A stretch of DNA of 64,000 bases from assembly GCF_036330325.1 (NCBI RefSeq), contig NZ_JAZDRO010000003.1:248001-312000 (forward strand), given 5' to 3'. The notes under the pieces were generated by a model. It saw only the letters and a list, made by a program, of their open reading frames with translations. It had not been told where the DNA came from and did no database searches. This DNA is from Hyphobacterium marinum. GTDB taxonomy: Bacteria; Pseudomonadota; Alphaproteobacteria; Caulobacterales; Maricaulaceae. Below, piece after piece: positions 1 to 8,103 of this stretch. The position numbers and the translations under genes were made by a program. Each line of letters begins with the position of its first letter. The first letter of the stretch is position 1.

Positions 1-1
1 G

Positions 2-439
2 ATGACCTACTATTTCCATGAGGCCTTCACGTTGAAGCGCCGCACCCGTTCCATGGCCACGATCATGGCGGTGGCGGCGGTGCTCAATATCGCCCTCAAC
101 CTGGTCTTCCTGCCGCTCTTCGGCATCGCCGGAGCCGCCGCCGCAACCGTGATCGCCTACGGGTTCGGCCTCGTCGCCTGCGCCATTCTGGGCCGCCGCA
201 TCTTCGCCCTGCCCCTGCCCTGGAGGGATTGGGGCAAGGCCGCCCTGGCAACCGGGGCCATGGCCGCAGCGGTCCTCGCCATCCCCGTCCCGGATACCGC
301 CATGCTGGCCCTGATCATCAAGGCCGTCACCGGCGCGCTGGTCTATGGCGCGGCGGCCCTGGCGCTGGATGCCGCAGGTTGCCGGTCCTGGATTGGCGAT
401 GCCCGTGCCCTGCTCAAACCGGCGGAGGCCTCGTCATGA
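2..439 (+). CDS. hfsF: Polysaccharide flippase (Wzx/MOP family), C-terminal part only
   Basis: This is the last 145 or so codons of a gene cut by the left window edge; the first Met visible is internal. The sequence is alternating hydrophobic helices (around residues 18-38, 42-62, 80-95 and 100-122) joined by short basic loops, as in the C-terminal half of MOP-superfamily lipid-linked oligosaccharide flippases. Its stop overlaps the start of the next glycosyltransferase by ATGA, so the two are translationally coupled. The downstream order (glycosyltransferase, deacetylase, polymerase, copolymerase, export lipoprotein) matches the Caulobacter holdfast cluster, where the flippase before hfsG is HfsF. 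The symbol is therefore assigned from context. The flippase assignment is fair, but with only the C-terminus visible it could be another polytopic polysaccharide protein. Confidence 0.65.
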   Translation: MTYYFHEAFTLKRRTRSMATIMAVAAVLNIALNLVFLPLFGIAGAAAATVIAYGFGLVACAILGRRIFALPLPWRDWGKAALATGAMAAAVLAIPVPDTAMLALIIKAVTGALVYGAAALALDAAGCRSWIGDARALLKPAEASS

Positions 440-1368
440 GTGCGACCCGCGAATACGTCAATCCGGCGGCGATGGAGGCCGGCAAGCCGGTTCTTTCCGT
501 AGTGGCCCCCTTCTACCGGGATAATCCTGTCCCGCTGCTTGAAACGCTCGCTGGACAGGCCGCCGAACTCGAAAAGCCGGTCGAGATCGTGCTTTTTGAT
601 GACGGCCGCCCCGACCCTGATCTCAATGCGAGGGTTGAACAGGCGCTGGAAAGCCTGCCGGTTCCGGCCTGCCTCGTAACAGCCGCCCGCAATGTCGGGC
701 GGGCCGCAGCCAGGAATCGCCTCGCAGCGGCCGCGCGCGGGGATTGGCTGCTCTATCTGGATGCTGACATGGACGTGCCGGACGGATTTCTCGCGGCCTA
801 TCTCGAAGCGATAGACGTTGACGATTTCGATGCGGCCTTTGGCGGTTATTCGCCCGGTCCCGCGACCGATCCGCGCCATCGCCTTCACGCCGCGCTGGCC
901 GCGACCAGCGATGTCCATGACGCCGCCTCGCGCACCCGGATCGGGGCAACCGCGGTCTGTTCCAGTAACCTTCTGGTGCGCGCCAGCCTGATGGCCCGGA
1001 CGCCATTCGATGACGGATTTACGGGCTGGGGCTGGGAGGATGTCGACTGGGCGGTCCGTGCCGACAAGGCCGGGCGGCTCATTCATCTCGACAATCCCGC
1101 CCGCCATGACGGCTGGCAGGAGGCCCCGGTCCTGCTGGCGAAATTCCGTGATGCCGCGACGAATTATGCCCGCCTCCTCGGCAAACACCCTGAACTCGCC
1201 CGCCTGCCCGGTGCAAAAGCGGCGCGGACGATGCGCGCCCTGCCCGGTCAGCAAGCCCTCCGGGGCCTCTGGTCACTCCTGGCGCGCATGCCTGCTGCGC
1301 CGCTACGCCTGCGTACGCTGGCGCTGAAACTGTGGCGGGCCAGCTGGGCTGCGGAGGCACTGTCATGA
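436..1368 (+). CDS. hfsG: Family 2 glycosyltransferase, holdfast type
   Basis: A 310-residue GT-A fold glycosyltransferase. It opens with a Rossmann-like strand (VLSVVAPFYRDN, residues 19-30) and has the acidic pair FDD at 54-56. The metal/sugar-nucleotide site is LYLDADMD, with D109 and D111, and the acceptor-side motif GWGWEDVDWA resembles the ED-box of family 2 enzymes. The C-terminus is basic and amphipathic, with no clear membrane helix. The ATG at 436 overlaps the previous stop, and its own end overlaps the deacetylase start by ATGA. By position it corresponds to Caulobacter HfsG, which adds sugars to the lipid-linked holdfast repeat unit in the cytoplasm. Donor and acceptor cannot be read from sequence. 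Confidence 0.72.
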   Translation: MSATREYVNPAAMEAGKPVLSVVAPFYRDNPVPLLETLAGQAAELEKPVEIVLFDDGRPDPDLNARVEQALESLPVPACLVTAARNVGRAAARNRLAAAARGDWLLYLDADMDVPDGFLAAYLEAIDVDDFDAAFGGYSPGPATDPRHRLHAALAATSDVHDAASRTRIGATAVCSSNLLVRASLMARTPFDDGFTGWGWEDVDWAVRADKAGRLIHLDNPARHDGWQEAPVLLAKFRDAATNYARLLGKHPELARLPGAKAARTMRALPGQQALRGLWSLLARMPAAPLRLRTLALKLWRASWAAEALS

Positions 1369-2123
1369 GCGCCGAAGCCTACATCCCGTCCGGCGGCCTG
1401 GCCGGCAAGGTCAAGCGCCAGCTGGCGCGCCGGCTCGCTCGGGCACCGCTCGCAATTCCGGCAAGCCAGTTTGTCAGTTTCACCTTTGACGATTTCCCGA
1501 AATCGGCGGTCGATACAGGGGCAAATCAACTTGAGAAAAGGGGCTGGCGCGGCACCTGGTATGCCGCGACCGGCTTCATGAACGGCGACACCCATCACGG
1601 CGCGATGTTCGATGCGGGGGATATTGCCCGCCTTGCTGACGCTGGCCACGAGATTGCCTGTCACACGACAACCCATCTTGATGCGGCGAGTGCGCCGCTG
1701 GCCGTCACTCTGGAAGACGCGTCAGCCAACACGCAGTCTCTGGAAAGCCTGGGTGTCGCGATCACAAACTTCGCCTTCCCCTATGGCGAGGCGACACCGG
1801 CGGTGAAACGCGCGCTCGGTGCTCGTTACGACACGCTGCGGGGTGTCCAGCCCGGCATCAATCGCGACGGCGCGGACCGGCATCTCCTGAAGGCGGTCGG
1901 CATTGATGGCGGCGACGCCGGGGTCGACCGGGCGCTCGGCTGGCTGGACGAGATGGGACACGAGCCGGGCTGGCTCATCTACTACATCCACGACGTCCAG
2001 CAGGACCCGACAGAATGGGGCTGCACGCCGGACCAGCTGGCGCGGGTTTGTGAGGCCGTGGCCCGATCCGGCGTCGAGGTTCTGCCCGTGAAATCCGTCC
2101 TGGAGCGGCTAGCGTCCGCCTGA
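1365..2123 (+). CDS. hfsH: Polysaccharide deacetylase (NodB/CE4 family), holdfast type
   Basis: A 252-residue carbohydrate esterase family 4 protein. The catalytic motif TFDD lies at residues 40-43 (base and metal aspartates D42, D43) and the metal histidines are in HTTTH at 100-104. FAFPYGEATPA is the usual third motif. No signal peptide is visible, so it probably acts in the cytoplasm on lipid-linked intermediates. Caulobacter HfsH is a deacetylase of holdfast N-acetylglucosamine that tunes adhesion and cohesion, and gene order supports the same role here. The start at 1365 is chosen because its ATGA overlaps the previous stop; an in-frame upstream start at 1332 would intrude further into hfsG. 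The last 15 nt overlap the convergent polymerase gene. Confidence 0.75.
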   Translation: MSAEAYIPSGGLAGKVKRQLARRLARAPLAIPASQFVSFTFDDFPKSAVDTGANQLEKRGWRGTWYAATGFMNGDTHHGAMFDAGDIARLADAGHEIACHTTTHLDAASAPLAVTLEDASANTQSLESLGVAITNFAFPYGEATPAVKRALGARYDTLRGVQPGINRDGADRHLLKAVGIDGGDAGVDRALGWLDEMGHEPGWLIYYIHDVQQDPTEWGCTPDQLARVCEAVARSGVEVLPVKSVLERLASA

Positions 2124-3368
2124 CCGTCGCGGCATCGCAAGTTTCGCCGACGTCGCGACAAACAGCGCCCAGGTCAGTCCGTTGCGCTGCAGCAGATTGC
2201 TTTCCGTCAGGCTGATCAGGCCGACCAGCGCGATAAAGGTCAGCGCCCAATAGGTCTCGCGCCCCCGAAACAGGCGTGCCAAGGCCCGGAACAGGGTCGC
2301 CGTGTAGGAGAGCGCCATCAGCACCACGCCGGGAATGCCCAGTGCCAGCGCGGTCTCCAGCCAGCCATTGTGCGCGGTCGGGACCGGCCATTGTGTCTGC
2401 TGGCGTACCCAGAAGACCGGGCCGTATTCCGCCGCCCAATAGGCTCCATAGCCGTAGCCAGTCCAGGGCGCGGCCGCGATCTGGCCGATCAGCACCGCCC
2501 AGATATCGGTCCGTCCGGTCAGGGTGGCATCCCGCCCCAGGGCTTCCAGCGCCGCCATCGGTGCGAGCGTCAGCACCAGCGCCAGCATCCCGCCCCCGAC
2601 CACCGCGAGAAAGATCATCAGCGTCGCGAACCCGAACCCCCGCCGTACCAGCGCGATCCCGATCGCTCCGGCAAGCGCCAGGCACAGCGCCAGCAGCGCC
2701 GTCTTGGACGTTGACATCAACACCATGCCGGCCTCGAAGGCGGCAATGCCCCACCAGAGCAGGCGGTGCCGGTCAAACTGCGCCGCGGCGGCAAGGCTGG
2801 CCGCAGCCCCGAATGCCATCATCGCGCCGAGCGTATTCTTTTCCCACCAGAGGCCTTTCCAGGCCCCGACATGGATATCCTGGTGAACGGCAAAGCCCGG
2901 CGCGGCCAGGGAGGCCATCGCACTGCCGACGCCTAAAATGGCGAAGGTGATCGCGATCATCCCGACCAGGTCGCGCCACGACCAGCGCGACGCAAGCGCG
3001 ATACCAAAGGCCGTCGTCATGACGAGCGCAAAGCCGCGCCGCAGCGTCATAGACGGGTCCAGCGACCACATCATCGAGACCATGCACAGGGCTGACAGGA
3101 TAAGGATGAGCGGTATCCGAAGGGCCGTGGAGAGTCCCGCCATGGGCCGGGTTACGAACCAGATCGCCGTGATGGCATAGACCGGCAGCCACATCACCCG
3201 CAGCAGGGTCGCGCCTTCCGGATCCGCCTCGCTCGCCAGCAGCGGCCCCAGCAGGGCCTGCGACATCAGAAGCAGGATCAGCAGCGCCAGCCCGTACTCT
3301 AGCGGGCGCAGGAAGCCGATCCGCGGCGCGCTGCGCCAGCGGTCCAGCCGAACGGAAAAATCGGTCAT
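2109..3368 (-). CDS. hfsC: O-antigen ligase/Wzy-type polysaccharide polymerase
   Basis: A 419-residue integral membrane protein with about ten to twelve hydrophobic helices. A large polar loop holds the Wzy_C/O-antigen-ligase signature (TGRTDIWAVL, then GYGYGAYW and TAHNGWLETAL, around residues 282-345). Such proteins join lipid-linked repeat units on the periplasmic side of the inner membrane. The ATG overlaps the stop of the ATPase gene by ATGA, making a copolymerase-ATPase-polymerase unit read leftwards. In Caulobacter, HfsC is the Wzy-like protein at this place in the hfs locus, and a second polymerase (HfsI) is encoded elsewhere. The family assignment is strong; assignment to holdfast rests on context. 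Confidence 0.75.
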   Translation of the reverse strand: MTDFSVRLDRWRSAPRIGFLRPLEYGLALLILLLMSQALLGPLLASEADPEGATLLRVMWLPVYAITAIWFVTRPMAGLSTALRIPLILILSALCMVSMMWSLDPSMTLRRGFALVMTTAFGIALASRWSWRDLVGMIAITFAILGVGSAMASLAAPGFAVHQDIHVGAWKGLWWEKNTLGAMMAFGAAASLAAAAQFDRHRLLWWGIAAFEAGMVLMSTSKTALLALCLALAGAIGIALVRRGFGFATLMIFLAVVGGGMLALVLTLAPMAALEALGRDATLTGRTDIWAVLIGQIAAAPWTGYGYGAYWAAEYGPVFWVRQQTQWPVPTAHNGWLETALALGIPGVVLMALSYTATLFRALARLFRGRETYWALTFIALVGLISLTESNLLQRNGLTWALFVATSAKLAMPRRSGGR

Positions 3369-4000
3369 GCAGCCCAGCGGGCCGGATCAGGTCCGCGGTT
3401 CAGGATCACGCCGGCGACGATGCCGCCGCGGGACTCGATGGCCGCGCGGCGGGCCTCGATGGCATCCGTGCCCGGCCGGCGCTCATCGGCAATCAGGATC
3501 ACCCCTTCCATATCCCGCACCAGCGCCAGCACCGCCCGGTTCATGCCCGGCGCGTCGATGACGGCGAGATCAATGGAACGGCGCACGGCCGACCAGTAGC
3601 TTTCCGCAGGACGCAGCGACAGGCGCTTGACCGCGCCAGGGGCGCGCTGGAATTCGGTCACATAGAGCCGGTCGGACACCTTGCGGGCGACCATCCTTGC
3701 CTTCGCCCCTTCGGGCTCGACTTTCCAGAAGGGTTCCCGTCCGAACCCGGCATCGAAGACCGGGCCCGGATCGGGCGCGAGCGCCTTGCGCTGCGGGTTC
3801 TTCGCGTAATCCAGATCAAACAGCCAGACGCCGCGCCGGGACCGCGCCGCGGCAACCCGGGCGAATTCGCGCGCCAGCGTGGACGTTCCGGTACCCTGCC
3901 CCGCGCCCATGAACATGAGCGTACGCCCATGACCGCCCGGCCGCGCAATCGGCTCAAGGCGTTGTGCAAATTCGATCATTTCGGGCGTGAGATCGATCAT
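3365..4000 (-). CDS. hfsB: BY-kinase-like P-loop ATPase with degenerate Walker A
   Basis: A 211-residue cytosolic protein of the CpsD/Wzc-C/ParA-like fold. The nucleotide loop reads GAGQGTGTST (residues 32-41). The lysine of the canonical GxGKS/T is replaced by threonine (T39). The Walker A' segment is LFDLDYAKN, so the expected DxDxR lacks its arginine. A Walker B-like strand is LAVIDAPG. There is no C-terminal tyrosine cluster, so autokinase activity of the Wzc type is unlikely. It lies between the Wzz-type copolymerase and the polymerase, where Caulobacter has HfsB. The start at 4000 gives good N-terminal agreement with the fold, though its ribosome site is weak. It may act as a structural or regulatory partner of HfsA rather than an active kinase. 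Confidence 0.65.
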   Translation of the reverse strand: MIDLTPEMIEFAQRLEPIARPGGHGRTLMFMGAGQGTGTSTLAREFARVAAARSRRGVWLFDLDYAKNPQRKALAPDPGPVFDAGFGREPFWKVEPEGAKARMVARKVSDRLYVTEFQRAPGAVKRLSLRPAESYWSAVRRSIDLAVIDAPGMNRAVLALVRDMEGVILIADERRPGTDAIEARRAAIESRGGIVAGVILNRGPDPARWAA

Positions 4001-4073
4001 CGTCTAACCGCGAATCCCGGCAATTGGGTCCAGCGGCTAGATCACCTGAAAGGGGTTAACGGGGTCCGAATTT

Positions 4074-5582
4074 TCAGCTGCGATCGGGAATCCGGGCGAG
4101 GACCGGCAGATTGCTGACCGTGGCCAGCGGCCTTGTGTTGGAATTCGCGGCCCGCGACGGTTTGCGGGGCCGGGCTGCGGCCGCACCACCCCCACCGTCG
4201 AAGAGATGACGCCGCCAATACCCTCGCAGCAGACCCGCGAACAGGGCCAGCGCCGCCGCAAACAGGAAGGCGGCGGCCACGCCCAGCTTCTTCAGCGACG
4301 ATCCCTCGGCCGGCGGCACGGCGCGCTCGATGACGCGGACCGAATCTTCCGATCCCGGAGCGGCATTGCTGCGGGCCTGGGCTTCGGCCTGTTGCGTCGC
4401 CAGCAGGGCGGCGGCCTCGGCGGTCGCAGTGACGTTCTGGGATAGCCTTTGATACTCGGGCGTCAGGCCGCGCATCCGCGCGACCAGGGATTCGGCCTCA
4501 TTGAGCTGCGACCGCAAGGTCGTGATACGCCGTGTTTCAGAGGCCGCGACCGATTCCAGGCGCAGCTGCTCGCTCTCCAGGCCCTGGCGCACCGGATTGG
4601 CACCGACCCGGCGTTGCCCCATCCCGTTTGCGCCGCCCTCCTCGATGAAGGCTTCCAGTTCGCTGATTTCCCGTTCGATCGCGACTACGGGCGGCGCGTC
4701 GGCCTGGTAGCGGGCGAGCCGGCTCTCTCGCTCGAGGCGCAGGTCCAGCAGGCGGTTGGACGCCCCGTTCTCGACGTAGTGCTCGATCGATTCCGGCACA
4801 TTGGCGAGACGTTCGGCAATCGCCGCAGCGCCGGCTGTTGCGGCGAGGCGCTCCGCTTCGGCCGTCAGGATCGCGTTGCGCAGCGACTGCACCCGTTCGA
4901 CGGCGGCCGTCCGGTCCGCTTCGAAGTCGGACAATCCGTTCGAGATCAGGAACTGGTCAAGCGCGTCCTGCGCAGATTCCAGCGCGGCACTCGCCTGGGC
5001 CCGCCGGCCGACGACACCGCCGACCCCGTCCCCAACGAGCACCTCCACACGGTAGGAGAGGTAGGAATCGACAACGGCATTGAGCGACAGGGCTGCAACA
5101 TCGGGATCGGCGTGTTCAAATACCGGGATCAGCACCGACGCATTCGGTGCCCGGTTGATCGAGAAGCCGTCGCGCAGGACTTTCAGCGCATCCGCCTCGT
5201 TGCCCGACTCACCGAGAATCACCGCCGGCCCGATAAATTCGACAGCCCGCCGCCGGACCGCATCGGAATTCAGAATCTCGGCTTCGGACTGCAGCACCTG
5301 CTCGAGCATGAAGGCCCCGCCCGAACCAGCCGCGCCGGGCGTCGGGTCCGCCTCGTCAAGCAGAACGAGCAGACGTGAATGGGCCTGAAAACTGGGCTTG
5401 AGCAACACGATCGACGCGACTGCACCGGCCAGGAACACAACGGCAAAGATGATGGCGATCAGCCAGCGCTCGCCCCAGGCCAGTTCAGCGAGATCGAACA
5501 GGTCAAGTTCCCCGCGCGCCGGCGGACGGCCGTCCGCGGCGGGCGAAGCAGAATCGCGGTCGTGAAAGTGCGCCTGCGTCAT
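4074..5582 (-). CDS. hfsA: Wzz/GumC-type polysaccharide copolymerase
   Basis: A 502-residue chain-length determinant protein. It has a cytoplasmic N-terminus (about 1-38), TM1 at about 39-61, and a long periplasmic region of helical coiled coil (roughly 150-420, rich in E, R, A and Q). TM2 is at about 433-452, followed by a 50-residue basic, proline-rich cytoplasmic tail. Wzz-type proteins form the periplasmic cage linking the polymerase to the outer-membrane channel. The kinase domain found in E. coli Wzc is absent and is encoded separately just downstream. In Caulobacter, HfsA is this protein, and its loss (as in the laboratory strain NA1000) abolishes holdfast. It is divergent from hfsD across a 92-bp gap that must hold both promoters. 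Confidence 0.75.
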   Translation of the reverse strand: MTQAHFHDRDSASPAADGRPPARGELDLFDLAELAWGERWLIAIIFAVVFLAGAVASIVLLKPSFQAHSRLLVLLDEADPTPGAAGSGGAFMLEQVLQSEAEILNSDAVRRRAVEFIGPAVILGESGNEADALKVLRDGFSINRAPNASVLIPVFEHADPDVAALSLNAVVDSYLSYRVEVLVGDGVGGVVGRRAQASAALESAQDALDQFLISNGLSDFEADRTAAVERVQSLRNAILTAEAERLAATAGAAAIAERLANVPESIEHYVENGASNRLLDLRLERESRLARYQADAPPVVAIEREISELEAFIEEGGANGMGQRRVGANPVRQGLESEQLRLESVAASETRRITTLRSQLNEAESLVARMRGLTPEYQRLSQNVTATAEAAALLATQQAEAQARSNAAPGSEDSVRVIERAVPPAEGSSLKKLGVAAAFLFAAALALFAGLLRGYWRRHLFDGGGGAAAARPRKPSRAANSNTRPLATVSNLPVLARIPDRS

Positions 5583-5674
5583 GGCCCCGATAGAGCCGCC
5601 GGGCCGATTAATTTTTCCTTATCCAAAGCGCCAAATCTTCAGGCCTCATAAGGAATCAGAACTCAGGGTCCACC

Positions 5675-6412
5675 ATGCGCTTACTCGCCCTCATCCCGAC
5701 CGTAGTGCTCGTGTCATCGTGCGGAATGCTCGGTGGGCCGGAAGATACCGCCTACGAACGCGTACAGGACAGCCAGCGTTGGCAAGCGGTGAGGTTCGAA
5801 GACTGGCGTCAGGACGATCCCGCTTTCCGGTTCTTTCCGGGCGATACGCTCGACATCACAGTTCACAGCGCGCCAGAGCTGTCGCGTACGGCGACGGTCG
5901 GTCCGGACGGACGGGTCAATCTCCCGCTCGCACCATCCATCATGGTTGCGGGCCTGAGCGCGCCCGAGGCTGCAGGCCGCGTGGCCGATGCCTATGTTGG
6001 CACGCTGCGCGATCCCATTGTGGAAGTGACGCCCAACACGTTCGGCGACCAGAACATCATTGTCGGCGGCCAGGTCAATTCGCCCGGCCTGTTCGCGATG
6101 CCGTCCCGCATCGGCGCGCTTGAAGCGGTCATGCTGGCGGGCGGTTTCCGCGATACGGCAGCGCGCGGCGAGGTCGTTGTCCTGCGCCGGGCGGCCAATG
6201 GCGGCGTCATGATGCGGGTCGTGGACCTGCGCGCCGCGCTGCGCGGGGATGGCGGAGCCGACCCTTTCCCGCTGCGGCGCCACGACATCGTCTTCGTCCC
6301 GCGCACGACGGTGTCCGAAGTCACACTGTTCATTGAACAATATGTCTACGGCATCCTGCCGCTGGATCAGGCCTTCTCTTACGCAATCGCCGACGCGATC
6401 ACGAACAACTAG
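5675..6412 (+). CDS. hfsD: Wza-type polysaccharide export lipoprotein
   Basis: A 245-residue exported lipoprotein. It has an 11-residue hydrophobic signal segment ending in lipobox LVSSC, with the modified cysteine at position 16. The polysaccharide-export (PES) domain follows (FRFFPGDTLDITVHSAPELS, with the typical GPDGRVNLPLAPSI). A single SLBB-like segment begins at NIIVGGQVNSPGLF. This short form resembles GumB/HfsD more than full-length Wza. It would form the outer-membrane secretin-like pore for the holdfast polymer. It is transcribed away from hfsA, with AGGG as a modest ribosome site. Confidence 0.75.
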   Translation: MRLLALIPTVVLVSSCGMLGGPEDTAYERVQDSQRWQAVRFEDWRQDDPAFRFFPGDTLDITVHSAPELSRTATVGPDGRVNLPLAPSIMVAGLSAPEAAGRVADAYVGTLRDPIVEVTPNTFGDQNIIVGGQVNSPGLFAMPSRIGALEAVMLAGGFRDTAARGEVVVLRRAANGGVMMRVVDLRAALRGDGGADPFPLRRHDIVFVPRTTVSEVTLFIEQYVYGILPLDQAFSYAIADAITNN

Positions 6413-6431
6413 GCCGCATTGCCGGGACTGC

Positions 6432-6704
6432 TTAGTGACGTGTGGAGAGCCATTCGCGAGCCGCGCGCTGCGCAGTCGCGACATCGGCCGGGTCCATCTC
6501 GTCGGACAGTTCGCGGCGATAGTGCTTGGCCGCCTCGCTGCCCATCAGGGCTGCCAGGTTGAACCATTTGTGCGCTTCGACAAAGTCGATCGCACCGCCC
6601 TGTCCGGTCGAGTAAAGCAAGCCGAGCTTGCACAGGTCGTCGCCATTCGGATCGCTGAGGATCGCCTGGTGCGCCTCGGCCGTTTCGATATCGGTGAAAG
6701 CCAT
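6432..6704 (-). CDS. Small Sel1-repeat protein
   Basis: A 90-residue soluble protein. It carries one full Sel1-like (SLR) helix pair, with the signature LCKLGLLYSTGQGG followed by DFVEAHKWFNLAALMG, and a partial further helix. There is no signal peptide or membrane segment. Most Sel1 proteins have several repeats and mediate protein-protein contacts; single-repeat proteins of this size occur in alphaproteobacteria but their function is unknown. It is convergent with hfsD, ending 19 bp from the hfsD stop, so it does not share the hfs transcript. Confidence 0.75.
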   Translation of the reverse strand: MAFTDIETAEAHQAILSDPNGDDLCKLGLLYSTGQGGAIDFVEAHKWFNLAALMGSEAAKHYRRELSDEMDPADVATAQRAAREWLSTRH

Positions 6705-7053
6705 TCTGGCCCCCCATCATCTGTTGCGGATCCGGGGCTGTTCTCGCCCTCATGTCTCCGCGGTCCACCCATGTCCGGATAACTCCGAACACGCTGGAGC
6801 CTGATCGAAGGGTTTTGCCATAAGGTTAAGAAAAATCAGGGTTATTACGCCTTAATGGTTTAAATCCGTTAGGCAATCTTTCCAGAGTCTTTCACGAGGC
6901 AAACAGGTAAAGACATGTGGCCAAGGTCTGTCGTATTGGTAAGAAACAGGCCACTAACTAACTGTTTTATTTCAATATTGACATGACAACGTGACGCTCT
7001 CGTAAGCTAGGAATTCCAAGATTGGCCTTCAGCTTCGGATTTGGGACGGCAGC
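6705..7053. other. Noncoding stretch, AT-richer than its surroundings
   Basis: About 350 bp between the divergent Sel1 and sulfotransferase genes. No convincing coding frame is present on either strand. The 6820-6890 part is clearly AT-rich, with runs such as TTAAGAAAAATC and GGTTTAAATCC. A TTGACA box at 6978-6983 is a possible -35 element for the sulfotransferase gene, but no good -10 follows at 16-18 bp. No stable hairpin with a T-run was seen. Confidence 0.4.
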
Positions 7054-8103
7054 GTGACACCAATGGACGCATCCAGCGCGGACACACAGGCTTTCTGGCG
7101 GCTGCATGCACTCGACTTTCACCGGAGCGAGGCCGTCCTGCATCGTATCGGTGATCCGGCCGTCCTTCGTGCTGCGCCCTTCTGGGATCACCGCGTCGCG
7201 CCCCTGGCCATCGAGACTCGGCACGAACCGCTTCAATTGGCACTGACACGCTATCGGGTCGGCGCGCACTCTCACCCTGCTGGGCTGATCCTTCACAACG
7301 CGCTGTGCGGCTCGACGTTGATGGCCAAGGCCCTGTCCCATCCCGGTAAGCGGCTGGTGGCACGCGAGCCCAAGGCCATGACCGATCTCGCCGACTTCCG
7401 CCGGCACGGGCATGCCTTGTGGCAGGACCGCAGCGCGCGCCAGCGATTGATGGACTTCACCCTGACCCAGACAGGGGCTTCACCGGTCAATGGCGAAACC
7501 GCCATCCTGAAGCTGACCAATTCCGACACCCCGCTCGCTGCGGACATTCTGGATGCCTTCCCGGACATGAAGGTCATCTTCCTCTATTCCGGGCTTGAGG
7601 ACTTTTTGCTGTCCGTCATGGCGCGCGGCCTGCAGGGCGCGGTCTTCATCCGCCAGCTTCTCGATGTCCTCGCCTTCGAAAACGAACCCGTGGCAAAGGT
7701 CAGTCAGAAAGCGGCGATGAAAATGACGGACCTGGAAGCGGCGACCCTGGTCTGGCGCTCCCAGATGGAACGGACGTTTGCACTTGCCGAGCGGTTCGGC
7801 CCGCGCCTGCGTACGCTCAACGCCCGCGACTTCCTCAAAGACCCGGCCCGGGGAGCCGAGGCGGCCCGCTGCCACCTGGACCCGGACGGACCGCCCTGCC
7901 CCGGCGCGGCGGACGCCGTTTACCGGCGTCACTCCAAGGACGGTCAGCGCGATTATTCCGCTCAGCGGCGCTCAGCCGAGCGCTCGGCGCTGCGCGACCG
8001 CCACGCGGGCGACCTGTTCCGGATTTCAGGCTGGGCGGAAACCCTCAAGCTTGATCGCCGCTTGCCCGCGCACGACCCCGCGCCGTTGCTGGACGCCGGC
8101 TAG
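7054..8103 (+). CDS. Sulfotransferase-like P-loop protein
   Basis: A 349-residue cytosolic protein. Residues 79-94 (ILHNALCGSTLMAKAL) match the 5'-phosphosulfate loop of bacterial sulfotransferases, where a GSTL core follows a hydrophobic strand. A second strand (MKVIFLYSGLEDFLLSVM) resembles the 3'-phosphate-binding region. Such enzymes move sulfate from PAPS to carbohydrates or small molecules, but the acceptor cannot be read here. GTG at 7054 is preferred because GGGAC lies about 7 nt upstream; ATG at 7063 is an alternative. Lying 640 bp from the holdfast genes, it might modify an envelope sugar, which is a guess from position only. Its stop shares the CTAG palindrome with the stop of the convergent GST gene. 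Confidence 0.55.
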   Translation: MTPMDASSADTQAFWRLHALDFHRSEAVLHRIGDPAVLRAAPFWDHRVAPLAIETRHEPLQLALTRYRVGAHSHPAGLILHNALCGSTLMAKALSHPGKRLVAREPKAMTDLADFRRHGHALWQDRSARQRLMDFTLTQTGASPVNGETAILKLTNSDTPLAADILDAFPDMKVIFLYSGLEDFLLSVMARGLQGAVFIRQLLDVLAFENEPVAKVSQKAAMKMTDLEAATLVWRSQMERTFALAERFGPRLRTLNARDFLKDPARGAEAARCHLDPDGPPCPGAADAVYRRHSKDGQRDYSAQRRSAERSALRDRHAGDLFRISGWAETLKLDRRLPAHDPAPLLDAG

